Below are positions 1-7,484 of a DNA stretch of 24,278 nt, in pieces. The notes under the pieces were generated by a model, which ran no database searches, was not told the DNA's origin, and saw nothing but the letters and a program-made list of their open reading frames with translations. Positions within the stretch are counted from its first letter, which is position 1. Each line of letters begins with the position of its first letter. The translations under genes were made by a program, and so were the position numbers. This DNA is from an uncultured Clostridium sp. (GTDB taxonomy: Bacteria; Bacillota; Clostridia; Clostridiales; Clostridiaceae): the NCBI GenBank assembly GCA_934746015.1, contig CAKVEW010000044.1:1-24278 (forward strand). The letters run 5' to 3'.

Positions 1-129
1 CTACTCAATATAGAAATCATCTTTTACTAGCTTCATAACCTTTTTTTACTGTGTCCTTGACATAGGGTCCACTTTAAACAATTATTTTGCATTTTTCATT
101 CTTTATTTTTCATTGTGCGCCAGCACATT
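1..129. other. Non-coding left edge with possible IS3-type terminal sequence
   Basis: No gene can be supported here. Read on the minus strand, positions 41-76 give TAAAGTGGACCC, then TATGTCAAGGACACAG and a run of A. This resembles the terminal inverted repeats of IS3-family elements of Firmicutes, judged from memory only. Any element would extend leftward out of the window; the only reading frame inside it is an 11-codon ATG-to-TAG stretch ending at the window edge. Positions 88-121 hold a TGCATT...CATTGTGCG motif seen again near 3984 and 14210. Confidence 0.3.
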
Positions 130-681
130 CTAAAGTTCTTTAGCTAAAACATATCTTCTTAATCCGCCATATTTAATCTTATCTTTTTTAATCTCATATC
201 CTAAGTTCTTAAATGTATCAACACTGTATTTATTATAAGGTGATGCTGTAGAAGTTAATAATTTCACCTTATCTTTTTTAGCTATATCCTCTATCTTTTT
301 ACATAATATCTTTTGAAGTCCATTTCCTCTATAATCGCTTCTAACAACGGTAGATTCCACTTGTGCAACATTAAGTAGTAGTTCTCCTTCTATGCCTAAG
401 TCATATCCGTAATTTCCCTTTTCATATCCCTTTTTTACATAAACAGCCATAGCAATTAAAGTATTTTCTTCGTCTACATATCCAATTATCTTACCACCAT
501 TTTTAATGTAATTTGTAAATTCTTCTCTTTCAGTTGGAGCATATAATTGCTTATCCTCTAATCCATTTATAATTATTTCTTGCAATTCAATTATTTCATC
601 TATATTATTTAAATCTAAAATTTTATACCTAGCATTAACTATGTTACCAGATTTGTTTTTAAGCTTTAGTACTTCTTCCAA
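130..681 (-). CDS. GNAT family N-acetyltransferase
   Basis: This predicted cytosolic acetyltransferase of 183 aa would move an acetyl group from acetyl-CoA to an unknown amine. The acetyl-CoA binding motif A is clear: a beta strand (VESTVVR, about 108-114) followed by the pyrophosphate loop R118-G-N-G121-L and helix QKILCKKIEDIA. The C-terminal part NKYSVDTFKNLGYEI (about 150-164) is the usual motif B region. The start is a TTG codon at 681, chosen because GGGAGGGG lies five bases upstream and no ATG fits better. The gene follows the hydrolase in the same direction but is separated from its stop by palindromic repeat copy 1, so it may have its own promoter. The substrate cannot be told from sequence. 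Confidence 0.85.
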   Translation of the reverse strand: MEEVLKLKNKSGNIVNARYKILDLNNIDEIIELQEIIINGLEDKQLYAPTEREEFTNYIKNGGKIIGYVDEENTLIAMAVYVKKGYEKGNYGYDLGIEGELLLNVAQVESTVVRSDYRGNGLQKILCKKIEDIAKKDKVKLLTSTASPYNKYSVDTFKNLGYEIKKDKIKYGGLRRYVLAKEL

Positions 682-740
682 TTTTACCCCTCCCTTTCAT
701 ATCTATATTATCATATTTAAATAATCTTAATATTGTTAAT

Positions 741-805
741 AAAAAAGGATATAGATATTATATTCTTTGTGACCTCACAGGCTCCAAGTCACACTAGCAT
801 AATCT
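741..805 (-). repeat. Palindromic hairpin repeat, copy 1 (hybrid arms)
   Basis: The copy has a 27-nt loop at 767-793 with an inner GTGAC/GTCAC stem (769-773 with 788-792) and the shared core CTCCAAGTC. Its arms pair poorly. On the plus strand the left arm GATATAGATATTATATTCT (748-766) is identical to the reverse complement of the right arm of copy 3. The right arm CTAGCATAAT (794-803) matches that of copy 2 with one change. On the minus strand it ends in TTTTTT (746-741). It abuts the hydrolase stop codon and could terminate that transcript. Confidence 0.75.
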
Positions 806-1771
806 TTACTTTTCTAAAAATTCAAATATGATATCTAGATATTTTTCTAGAATATCATTATTCTCTAAGTATATTTCATGCTTTGCCTTATTAAACTTAA
901 CTAGCATTGCTTTATCACATTTCTTTATAAATTTACTTATTCCTCTTGCCCCTACTAAATCATCTCTTCCACTTTGAAACAAAATAACTTCAGCATTAAT
1001 TTTACTTATATTTTTTCTTTTTGATATGTTCTTAATAGCCTTTAGTGATTCATATAGCCATCTATATGATCCTCCACCTCGCTGCAGCTTACTATTTCCA
1101 ATAATCTCTCTATAATAGTATGTATACCGACTCTCATTTGATGTAGAAGCTAAAAAGAAATCATATGTACTATCATAGGGCATATTACCTAGAATAAATT
1201 CATCTCCCTTTCCAATTAGTATTTTAATTTTTGCCAAAGATCTTGCTAAAAAAGCTGGTACTTTTCCTACTGATATTTCTAGCATTGGGGAGGATAAAAT
1301 TGCTTTACTAAAATACTTGGGATATTTTTCAAGAAACATTATTCCAATTGCCCCTCCCATTGAATGAGAAAATAAAAACAAATTTTCATTCTTATTTCTT
1401 AATACTTCTTTATCTATAAATAATTTTAAATCATTAACATAGTAATTAAAATCTTCAATATTTATTTGTGTATTATTTCTTCCTAAACATCCTGACCTTC
1501 CATGACCTCTATGCTCCATAATAAAAGTTGAATATCCTTCTCTTGTAAAGTAGTATATTAACTCACGATATTTTTCTATATATTCTGTAAATCCATGAGA
1601 AATTACTATTCTTCCCTTTTCATTTCTAACTTTATATTTCTCAAAGTATATTTTAGCATTCTCTGACCCTATAAAGCTTCCATAGGATTTTATATATGAA
1701 AGCTTTCTCTTAACATCTTCAACAACATCTTCATCCATTCCAAAATTTAATATATATTTTCTTTTTTTCAT
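806..1771 (-). CDS. Alpha/beta hydrolase, lysophospholipase / monoacylglycerol lipase type
   Basis: This 321-aa protein resembles PldB-type serine hydrolases, which cleave lysophospholipids or monoacylglycerols. The whole catalytic apparatus is visible: oxyanion segment ISHGF (57-61), EHRGHGRSG (86-94), the nucleophile elbow FSHSMGG with Ser137, the acid in SGRDDLVG (Asp270 or Asp271) and His298 in AKHEIYL. No signal peptide is evident, so it is probably cytosolic or membrane-associated from inside. The ATG start has GAGG eight bases upstream. A second, stronger AAAGGAGG lies further upstream (1809-1816) with no canonical start behind it. The gene stands alone between two copies of the palindromic repeat. 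The exact lipid substrate is inferred from family only. Confidence 0.87.
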   Translation of the reverse strand: MKKRKYILNFGMDEDVVEDVKRKLSYIKSYGSFIGSENAKIYFEKYKVRNEKGRIVISHGFTEYIEKYRELIYYFTREGYSTFIMEHRGHGRSGCLGRNNTQINIEDFNYYVNDLKLFIDKEVLRNKNENLFLFSHSMGGAIGIMFLEKYPKYFSKAILSSPMLEISVGKVPAFLARSLAKIKILIGKGDEFILGNMPYDSTYDFFLASTSNESRYTYYYREIIGNSKLQRGGGSYRWLYESLKAIKNISKRKNISKINAEVILFQSGRDDLVGARGISKFIKKCDKAMLVKFNKAKHEIYLENNDILEKYLDIIFEFLEK

Positions 1772-1834
1772 TAGTTATACCTCATGCTTTTTACTAATTA
1801 TTATCTTTCCTCCTTTCATAAATTTTATTTATAT

Positions 1835-1911
1835 AAAAAATAGAGATAAAATATAATGCTAGCTGTGACCTCGCAAACTCCAAGTCACACTAGCATTATA
1901 TTTTTATCTCT
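1835..1911 (-). repeat. Palindromic hairpin repeat, copy 2; probable terminator of the Nudix gene
   Basis: The arms AGAGATAAAATATAATGCTAG (1842-1862) and CTAGCATTATA plus TTTTTATCTCT (1890-1911) form about 21 bp with one bulged T. The 27-nt loop (1863-1889) has an inner GTGAC/GTCAC stem (1865-1869 with 1884-1888) and the core CTCCAAGTC shared with the other copies. On the minus strand the hairpin is followed by TTTTTT (1840-1835). It lies 57 nt past the Nudix stop codon and looks able to act as a rho-independent terminator. Confidence 0.85.
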
Positions 1912-1967
1912 TACATCTAAAGGAAATAATTCAATTTTTCATTCTTTTATTCTTCTTTAATAGCATC

Positions 1968-2558
1968 TTAATTTTCACTTAATATGAAATTTTGAATTGC
2001 TAGTAAGGCCTTTACATCTATACTTTCATTTGAATTAATAAGTTTTTTGGCTTCTTCTTTATTAAGCATAATTACTTCTATATCTTCATCTTCTTCTAGA
2101 TCTTCCTTGGAAATAATTCCACTACAAGTACATTTTACTAAGGCTATTGATTCATCCGTCATTCCTGCTGAAACATATACCTTTTCTTTTGTTCCTTCTT
2201 TATCAATATCTATAAGATCTAATCCAGTTTCTTCTTTTAACTCTCTTTTTACCGCTTCTTCAAAACTTTCATTACCATCAACTAATCCTGCTGGTAATTC
2301 TATAACATATCCATTAATAGGTACTCTAAATTGCCTAATAACTACTAATTTATTTTCTTCCACATGATTTGCAACTATTACAACTGCATCTATTTTATCC
2401 TCTTGATTTTTAAAGAATTTATTTTCTATAGTTTCTAAATCTTTTCTTGAAGCTATTGTCCAATTTTTTAAATTTCCTTTTTTATTAATATAGTCTGCAC
2501 TATATAATGATAAAAACTTATTTTGGGATAATACTTTAATTTTTTTAACTCTACTCAT
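1968..2558 (-). CDS. Nudix hydrolase, ADP-ribose pyrophosphatase type
   Basis: This 196-aa cytosolic enzyme is predicted to hydrolyse a nucleoside diphosphate linked to another group, most likely ADP-ribose, giving AMP and ribose 5-phosphate. The Nudix box is complete from Gly91 to Leu113: G91, E97, then R105-E-L-K-E-E110-T-G112-L113, supplying the metal-binding glutamates. Upstream, VVIRQFRVPINGYVIELPAG is the usual lead-in for the ADP-ribose subgroup. The ATG start has GGAGATG five bases upstream. A short leader runs from an extended -10 promoter at 2588-2596, divergent from the AI-2E gene. The substrate choice among ADP-sugars is inference. Confidence 0.9.
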   Translation of the reverse strand: MSRVKKIKVLSQNKFLSLYSADYINKKGNLKNWTIASRKDLETIENKFFKNQEDKIDAVVIVANHVEENKLVVIRQFRVPINGYVIELPAGLVDGNESFEEAVKRELKEETGLDLIDIDKEGTKEKVYVSAGMTDESIALVKCTCSGIISKEDLEEDEDIEVIMLNKEEAKKLINSNESIDVKALLAIQNFILSEN

Positions 2559-2587
2559 TTTTTCATCTCCATTATAGCTATAGTTTA

Positions 2588-2596
2588 ATTATACCA
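2588..2596 (-). promoter_or_regulatory. Extended -10 promoter of the Nudix gene
   Basis: On the minus strand the sequence reads TGGTATAAT, a perfect extended -10 element (TGn plus TATAAT), about 30 nt before the Nudix start codon. No good -35 box is present, as is usual for this promoter type. Confidence 0.6.
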
Positions 2597-2657
2597 TTTA
2601 CTTATATTTTACTTTTATTTTACAATTCATTCAACTTTATCACTAGTATTCCTTCTA

Positions 2658-2686
2658 TTATTGTTTTAAAATTAATATATTATACT
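2658..2686 (+). promoter_or_regulatory. Promoter of the AI-2E gene
   Basis: TTATTG (2658-2663) and TATACT (2681-2686) are separated by exactly 17 nt, a plausible sigma-A promoter about 30 nt upstream of the start codon of the plus-strand transporter gene. It is divergent from the Nudix promoter. Confidence 0.5.
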
Positions 2687-2713
2687 AATTTTACATTTTG
2701 GAGGATATATTAA

Positions 2714-3850
2714 TTGAAAGAAATAAATAAAAAATTCAAAGAAAATCTTTTACTAGGAACATACTTAGTTATTCTTTATTTTCTTTTACTAAATATTAAA
2801 TGGGTAACAACAGCTTTAGGTAGCATTTTAGGAATTATTAGTCCTTTTATAACAGCTTTTGCTATGGCCTTTGTTTTGAACTTACCTATGAAGTTTTTTG
2901 AAGATAAAGTTTTCAATTTTTTAGATAAAGAAAAATCTAGTTTTGTTAGAGGGCTTAAAAGACCACTCTCTATTTTAGCCACATTTATAACTGTAATAGG
3001 ATTAATTGTAGCTTTAATTCTTTTTGTAGTACCACAATTAGCTGCTAGTCTTTCTACTCTACTTGATGCAGCACCAGGTTATATGGAGTCCTTCGGAAAA
3101 TTATTGAATCAATATCTTTCTTCTACAGAGATATTACAAAACATATATGATACTATAATGAATACATGGCAAGAACTATTAAAGTATTTTGCAAATTTCC
3201 TAACTACATCATTAACTGGTATTTTGAATACTACAGTTTCTATAACTAGTGGATTTATAAACTTTATATTATCATTAGTATTAACTATATATATGTTATC
3301 TAGTAAAGAAACTTTAATATATCAACTGAAAAAGCTATTATATGCATTTTTAAATAATACTATAGTAGATAAGATTTTAAGTATAGGTAGGCTTACAAAT
3401 ACTACTTTTGCTAAATTTATTACTGGTCAATGTATTGAAGCAATTATCTTAGGTTTTCTATGCTTCCTTGGAATGACTATTTTTAAAATGCCTTATTCAT
3501 TGTTAATAAGTGTTCTTATAGGTGTAACTGCATTAATTCCTGTATTTGGAGCATTTATAGGTACAATTCCTGCTGTATTTCTAATACTTATTATAAACCC
3601 TATACAAGCTATCTGGTTTGTAGTATTTATTTTATGCTTGCAACAATTTGAAGGTAATATTATTTACCCAAGAGTTGTGGGTAATTCTGTTGGACTTTCA
3701 GCAATATGGGTAATGCTTGCTATGTTAGTAGGTGGTAGCACTTTAGGATTAATTGGTATGCTTATCGGTATTCCTCTTTTCAGTGTAGCTTATCAACTTA
3801 TTAAAGACTATACTAATAAAAGATTAAATAAAAAAGAAGTGAAACTATAA
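2714..3850 (+). CDS. AI-2E family transporter (YdiK/YtvI/PerM-like membrane protein)
   Basis: This 378-aa polytopic membrane protein has about eight hydrophobic segments: two near residues 15-55, one at about 85-110, one at about 165-200, and a dense C-terminal block from about 235 to 365. The family signature is in that block: GQCIEAIILG, then IPVFGAFIGTIPAVF, then NIIYPRVVGNSVGLS and IGMLIGIPLFSVAYQ. The family was named for autoinducer-2 export, but some members have been assigned Na+/H+ antiport, so the substrate here is open. The start is TTG at 2714, with GGAGG about ten bases upstream; no alternative start lies nearby. It is the only gene on the plus strand, with its own promoter and a strong bidirectional terminator after it. 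Confidence 0.87.
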   Translation: MKEINKKFKENLLLGTYLVILYFLLLNIKWVTTALGSILGIISPFITAFAMAFVLNLPMKFFEDKVFNFLDKEKSSFVRGLKRPLSILATFITVIGLIVALILFVVPQLAASLSTLLDAAPGYMESFGKLLNQYLSSTEILQNIYDTIMNTWQELLKYFANFLTTSLTGILNTTVSITSGFINFILSLVLTIYMLSSKETLIYQLKKLLYAFLNNTIVDKILSIGRLTNTTFAKFITGQCIEAIILGFLCFLGMTIFKMPYSLLISVLIGVTALIPVFGAFIGTIPAVFLILIINPIQAIWFVVFILCLQQFEGNIIYPRVVGNSVGLSAIWVMLAMLVGGSTLGLIGMLIGIPLFSVAYQLIKDYTNKRLNKKEVKL

Positions 3851-3896
3851 GTCATTAAATAACTAAAATTAGACCTAGGCACTTTTTTATAGAAAA

Positions 3897-3949
3897 ATTA
3901 AAGGAGCTATAACTAACAGATTTTATCTGCTAGTTATAGCTCCTTTAAT
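3897..3949. terminator. Bidirectional rho-independent terminator
   Basis: A long hairpin pairs ATTAAAGGAGCTATAACTA (3897-3915) with its exact complement at 3931-3949, then CAGA/TCTG around a five-base TTTTA loop, with one A/C mismatch. T runs follow on both strands (TTTT at 3949-3952 on plus, TTTTT on minus), so it serves both the AI-2E gene and the convergent oxidoreductase at the end of the agr cluster. Confidence 0.85.
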
Positions 3950-4004
3950 TTTCAAAACTACTAGAAGTAGTTTTCACCTTAATTTATGCATTGTGCATTA
4001 CGCA

Positions 4005-4910
4005 TTACTTTTCGTCTATTTTATTTAATATTTCATAACATAATCTGTGGGTTTCTAATGAATCATCTATTGTAACCTTTTCTTGATTGTGGCTTTTCAC
4101 AGCTTTCAAAAATTCTTTTATTATTACTTCAAAGCCTCTTCTATAAAGAATAGTATCCCAATCATTGAACTTTAAAATTTTCTCAGTATTTTCTGTTAGT
4201 ACATTAGAGTTAACTAAGTCTTTTACAATTACTTTACTGCCTGGAGTATAATATTCAAGTACTTCTTCATTAGCTCCGCTTTCCCTATTCATCATAGCAA
4301 TACAAGTTGTTTTATCATTTCCTAAGGTAACAATTAAATTATGCAGTAATCCATTTTTCTTTTTAGCTGAAACATTTAATATTTCTAATTTATCCTTTGC
4401 TAAAAATCTAATTGTATCAAGTACATGTATAAAATCATCTAGAACAAAAACAACTGGGTCTTTAGGGCTATCTAACCTATTTTTTTCTAATTTTATTATT
4501 GAAGGCAATGATGTATTTACTAAATTAGAATACATAGGTGCAAATCTTCTATTAAATCCAACCATAAATATTTTATTCTTTTCCTTAGCCAATTTTGATA
4601 ATCTAATACTATCTTCATAACTATAACTTATAGGTTTATCTACATAAACATGAATATTATTATTTAATAGTTTCTCAATTATTTCTGAATGACTTTCAGT
4701 TGCTGTATGAATAAATGCTGCTTCTACATTTTTATTTATTAATTCATCTACTGAAGCAACATGTTCACTTACTCTATATTTTTCAGAATAATACTTAAGT
4801 TTATCTAAATTTCTAGTGCAAAAAAATAGTTCTACATCATCTAAAGAAGTAACAACTGGTAAATACGCTTTTTCACAAATATTTCCTAATCCAATTATAC
4901 CTATTCTCAA
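4005..4910 (-). CDS. Gfo/Idh/MocA family NAD(P)-dependent oxidoreductase
   Basis: This 301-aa protein has an N-terminal Rossmann fold starting at residue 2, with the dinucleotide loop GIIGLGNICEKAYLP (GxGxxx at 7-12). The family lysine motif is Asp91-Lys92-Pro93 (VYVDKPIS), followed by GFNRRFAP (118-125) and the catalytic region DDFIHVLD with His162. Members oxidise or reduce sugars, inositols and related compounds; the substrate is unknown here. The start is TTG at 4910, supported by GGGGGGAAG six bases upstream. It lies 23 nt behind the GGDEF/HD-GYP gene and is probably the last gene of the agr transcript, ending at the terminator at 3897-3949. Its role in a signalling operon is unclear. 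Confidence 0.85.
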   Translation of the reverse strand: MRIGIIGLGNICEKAYLPVVTSLDDVELFFCTRNLDKLKYYSEKYRVSEHVASVDELINKNVEAAFIHTATESHSEIIEKLLNNNIHVYVDKPISYSYEDSIRLSKLAKEKNKIFMVGFNRRFAPMYSNLVNTSLPSIIKLEKNRLDSPKDPVVFVLDDFIHVLDTIRFLAKDKLEILNVSAKKKNGLLHNLIVTLGNDKTTCIAMMNRESGANEEVLEYYTPGSKVIVKDLVNSNVLTENTEKILKFNDWDTILYRRGFEVIIKEFLKAVKSHNQEKVTIDDSLETHRLCYEILNKIDEK

Positions 4911-4933
4911 AAAAAACTTCCCCCCAAACTTTA

Positions 4934-6634
4934 TTAAATTAAGCTATCTAATTTATTTTTATTTTCATTAATTACTTCTATGAACTTTTCCGATATTTCA
5001 GGATCAAATTGTATTCCACTATATTTTCTAAGTTCTTCTATTGCTTGCTCATATGTTTTTCTCACATTATATGGTCTATTTGAAGTCATTGCATCAAAAC
5101 TATCAACTACACATAGTACTCTAGCTAAATAAGGGATTTCGTCTTTCTTCAAGTTGCCAGGATATCCTGTACCATTATATTTTTCATGGTGATGCAATAT
5201 TATTGGTATAACATCTTCTAAAGATTTTACTGGTTTAATAATTTCTATTCCATCTTCAGGATGTTTTTTAAGTATCTCCCACTCCTCATTAGTTAATGGC
5301 ATCCTCTTTGTTAAAATTTCCTTAGAAATATTGATTTTACCTATATCATGCATATAAGCACTATAAATTAGTGTTTTTTTATCTTCCTCACTTAATTCAA
5401 GTTTATCAGCTAGTAATCTACAATAAAGAACAACTCTTTCAGAATGTCCATATGTATATCTATCCTTAGCATTTATTACACTAATTAATGTCTTAATAGA
5501 TGCAACCAATTCTATATCTTTCTCATCTATATCTGAATTTATTTCATCTAATATTGATGTATATGTTTCAACTCTATTTTTCATAAAGAACTTAGCTCTA
5601 TATAATGCATCGTCAGCACTTTTTATAAGAGTAATATCATCCTTAGCCTTATCAGGGTAAACAGATATTCCCATGGAGGCAGTTAATACCCCATTAGGTT
5701 GATTTTCTTCTCCTTTAAATTTAGTATTTTCTATAACTTTCCTAATCTTATCTGCTATTACTACAGCTTCATCTTCATTTGTATCTGGTAAAATAATTGC
5801 AAATTCTTCCCCACCATATCTGGCTGCTATATCATTTTCCCTTAAATTATCTTCCAATATTTTTCCTATAGTTCTTAGAACTTCATCTCCCATTTGGTGC
5901 CCATTTAAATCATTGTAATGTTTAAAATAATCTATATCAACAAATATCATAGAAATTGGTTTATTATGTTTCTCTGATAATGCTACTTTCTCTTTTAATG
6001 TATCATGAAAATACCTATGGTTATAAACTCCAGTTAAACCATCTTTGTTTACAAGCTCCTCTAATTTATTAATATGCTCTCCTTCAATCTTAACATAATA
6101 GCCTAAAGGCCATGCAGTTAAAACAAATATTCCTGATAATATTAAATCATTCTGAAAATATTTATTAACTCCTCCTGTATTTTGGAAACAAACAATATCC
6201 ATTCCTAATATTAAAACTGATGAAATTATAGAAACTATTATTCCACTTTTTAAACCTAGTTGTATTGTTGAAGTCATAATTATAAATAAAAATATATATT
6301 TATATTCACTTAAATGAGCTTCTGATAAAATTATCGCTATAAAAAATATAGCAATAAAAACCAAGTTTTCTATAAACATTATATATTTATAATTTTTTTT
6401 ATTCATTCTTTTTATTGATGGAAATGACCATAAAAGATATATAAATAATAATATTAATCCAGCTATAAATATTCCCATAGAAGCAGTTTGTTTTTCAAGT
6501 GAACCTTCATCAATTTTATCTTCACCAAAAAAGTATTGAAAAAATATAATTCCAGTAAACATCAATGATGCTAATTTTACTACTGATACCATATCATTTA
6601 TTTCTTTTAATCTTTTACTTTTCATACTTACCAT
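4934..6634 (-). CDS. Membrane-bound GGDEF / HD-GYP protein (c-di-GMP synthesis and degradation)
   Basis: Numbering from the Met at 6634 (566 aa). Residues about 17-184 form a hydrophobic sensor region with about six membrane segments. A GGDEF domain follows (about 195-355), with substrate motif GGEEF (274-278) and an intact inhibitory I-site R265-E-N-D268 five residues before it, as expected of an active diguanylate cyclase. The C-terminal HD-GYP domain has His429-Asp430 (MHDIGK), HHE (482-484) and GYP (490-492) in HHEKYNGTGYP, so a phosphodiesterase is also likely. An ATG at 6643 is in frame, but the sequence AAGAGATGAT fits a ribosome site for the Met at 6634 better. It follows agrD by about 50 nt across a stem-loop. 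Which activity dominates cannot be read from sequence. Confidence 0.9.
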   Translation of the reverse strand: MVSMKSKRLKEINDMVSVVKLASLMFTGIIFFQYFFGEDKIDEGSLEKQTASMGIFIAGLILLFIYLLWSFPSIKRMNKKNYKYIMFIENLVFIAIFFIAIILSEAHLSEYKYIFLFIIMTSTIQLGLKSGIIVSIISSVLILGMDIVCFQNTGGVNKYFQNDLILSGIFVLTAWPLGYYVKIEGEHINKLEELVNKDGLTGVYNHRYFHDTLKEKVALSEKHNKPISMIFVDIDYFKHYNDLNGHQMGDEVLRTIGKILEDNLRENDIAARYGGEEFAIILPDTNEDEAVVIADKIRKVIENTKFKGEENQPNGVLTASMGISVYPDKAKDDITLIKSADDALYRAKFFMKNRVETYTSILDEINSDIDEKDIELVASIKTLISVINAKDRYTYGHSERVVLYCRLLADKLELSEEDKKTLIYSAYMHDIGKINISKEILTKRMPLTNEEWEILKKHPEDGIEIIKPVKSLEDVIPIILHHHEKYNGTGYPGNLKKDEIPYLARVLCVVDSFDAMTSNRPYNVRKTYEQAIEELRKYSGIQFDPEISEKFIEVINENKNKLDSLI

Positions 6635-6657
6635 AGTTATCATCTCTTTTCTATGCC

Positions 6658-6689
6658 AAATAAAGATCGGAAAAATCCGACCTTTATTT
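6658..6689 (-). promoter_or_regulatory. Stem-loop between agrD and the GGDEF/HD-GYP gene
   Basis: AAATAAAG and TCGG (6658-6670, one mismatch) pair with CCGA and CTTTATTT (6677-6689) around a six-base loop, two nucleotides after the agrD stop codon. On the minus strand it is followed by GGCATAGAAAAG, with no T tract. It therefore looks more like an mRNA-stabilising, processing or partial attenuation element than a full terminator. Confidence 0.6.
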
Positions 6690-6691
6690 AA

Positions 6692-6826
6692 TTACTCATC
6701 TCTTAATGCTTTAGGCTCTTCAGGTTGATACATAGCCCACCAGCAAGCTGAAGTAGATACTACAGATGCAATTACTGTAGCAAAAGCTGCAACTGCCATT
6801 AATACCTTATTGTTTAACTTTTTCAT
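6692..6826 (-). CDS. agrD: AgrD-type autoinducing peptide precursor
   Basis: This 44-aa precursor starts at the ATG at 6826 and overlaps the end of agrB by 20 nt. It has the three parts of an AgrD: an amphipathic, partly basic leader (MKKLNNKVLMAVAAFATVIA), a peptide region STSACWWAMYQ with the thiolactone Cys28, and a charged C-terminal tail PEEPKALRDE. By analogy with C. perfringens AgrD, whose signal is a five-residue Cys-Leu-Trp-Phe-Thr ring, I infer a ring Cys28-Trp-Trp-Ala-Met32 with cleavage before Tyr33-Gln-Pro. The ribosome site GGGGGGAAG at 6832-6840 also encodes Gly-Gly-Lys of AgrB. The match to AgrD is strong in layout and context; the exact mature peptide is inference. Confidence 0.9.
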   Translation of the reverse strand: MKKLNNKVLMAVAAFATVIASVVSTSACWWAMYQPEEPKALRDE

Positions 6827-7484
6827 TTTTCTTCCCCCCTATTAATCTAAAAATATTTATTAATAAAGAGTCTATCTTATTAACTAACATATGACCATAT
6901 TTTGTTAAAGTAAAAATTTGCCATAGTACACCTACATAAATACAAGCTGAATAAATTAACAATGAATTCATCTCTTTAATGCAATAAATACTTATGTTTA
7001 TAACTACAAAAATCATATAAATAGATAAAATAATAATAGATCCTCTTTTTAATCTTTTTATTTTTTCTTTCTTTTTTATTGGTTTATTAGGACTATCTAC
7101 TGGTGCTAACTTATAAATAATTATTAATGAAATAATATATAATAAAACTCCAATTACAATTATATAATTGCTATTTAAATTTATATTTTTAATTATATAT
7201 GCAGGGATAACAGAAATTAATACTCCAACTATTGCACAATTAGTTGAGGTGCTTGCATGTGCCCCTCCAGAAAATTTTCTTAAAATAGCTATTGTAAAAG
7301 ATATTATTAATGACTCTATAATTACATTAAAAACGAGTCCAATTATAGCAACTAACAGTACAGATATTCCCATATGAAAAAATGCAAATATACCATATTC
7401 AATAATACTTCTTTTATCTTCATCTAAGTTTAATTCTCTTTTTAAATTATTAGATATATTTTTACTTAATAATTCTAAATTCAT
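6807..7484 (-). CDS. agrB: AgrB-type peptide-processing membrane protease
   Basis: AgrB is a membrane cysteine protease that removes the C-terminal tail of AgrD and closes the thiolactone ring. This 225-aa protein has the expected hydrophobic segments and the catalytic pair His76 and Cys83 in the stretch GGAHASTSTNCAIVG. The seven-residue spacing is the same as that of S. aureus AgrB His77/Cys84. A basic loop KKKEKIKRLKRG lies near residues 138-149. The start ATG overlaps the upstream stop codon (ATGA), indicating translational coupling, and the agrD start lies inside its last codons. It is slightly longer than the staphylococcal enzyme, as is common in clostridia. Confidence 0.93.
   Translation of the reverse strand: MNLELLSKNISNNLKRELNLDEDKRSIIEYGIFAFFHMGISVLLVAIIGLVFNVIIESLIISFTIAILRKFSGGAHASTSTNCAIVGVLISVIPAYIIKNINLNSNYIIVIGVLLYIISLIIIYKLAPVDSPNKPIKKKEKIKRLKRGSIIILSIYMIFVVINISIYCIKEMNSLLIYSACIYVGVLWQIFTLTKYGHMLVNKIDSLLINIFRLIGGKKNEKVKQ

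Noticed and set aside
2047..2367. 106-codon plus-strand open frame opposite the Nudix gene
   Set aside because: It is low-complexity Ser-rich sequence caused by reading Glu/Asp-rich codons in reverse; the minus-strand Nudix box is unambiguous.
2714..3850. Direct link between the AI-2E protein and quorum sensing by AI-2
   Set aside because: The family name alone does not show AI-2 transport, there is no luxS in the window, and other activities are known for relatives.
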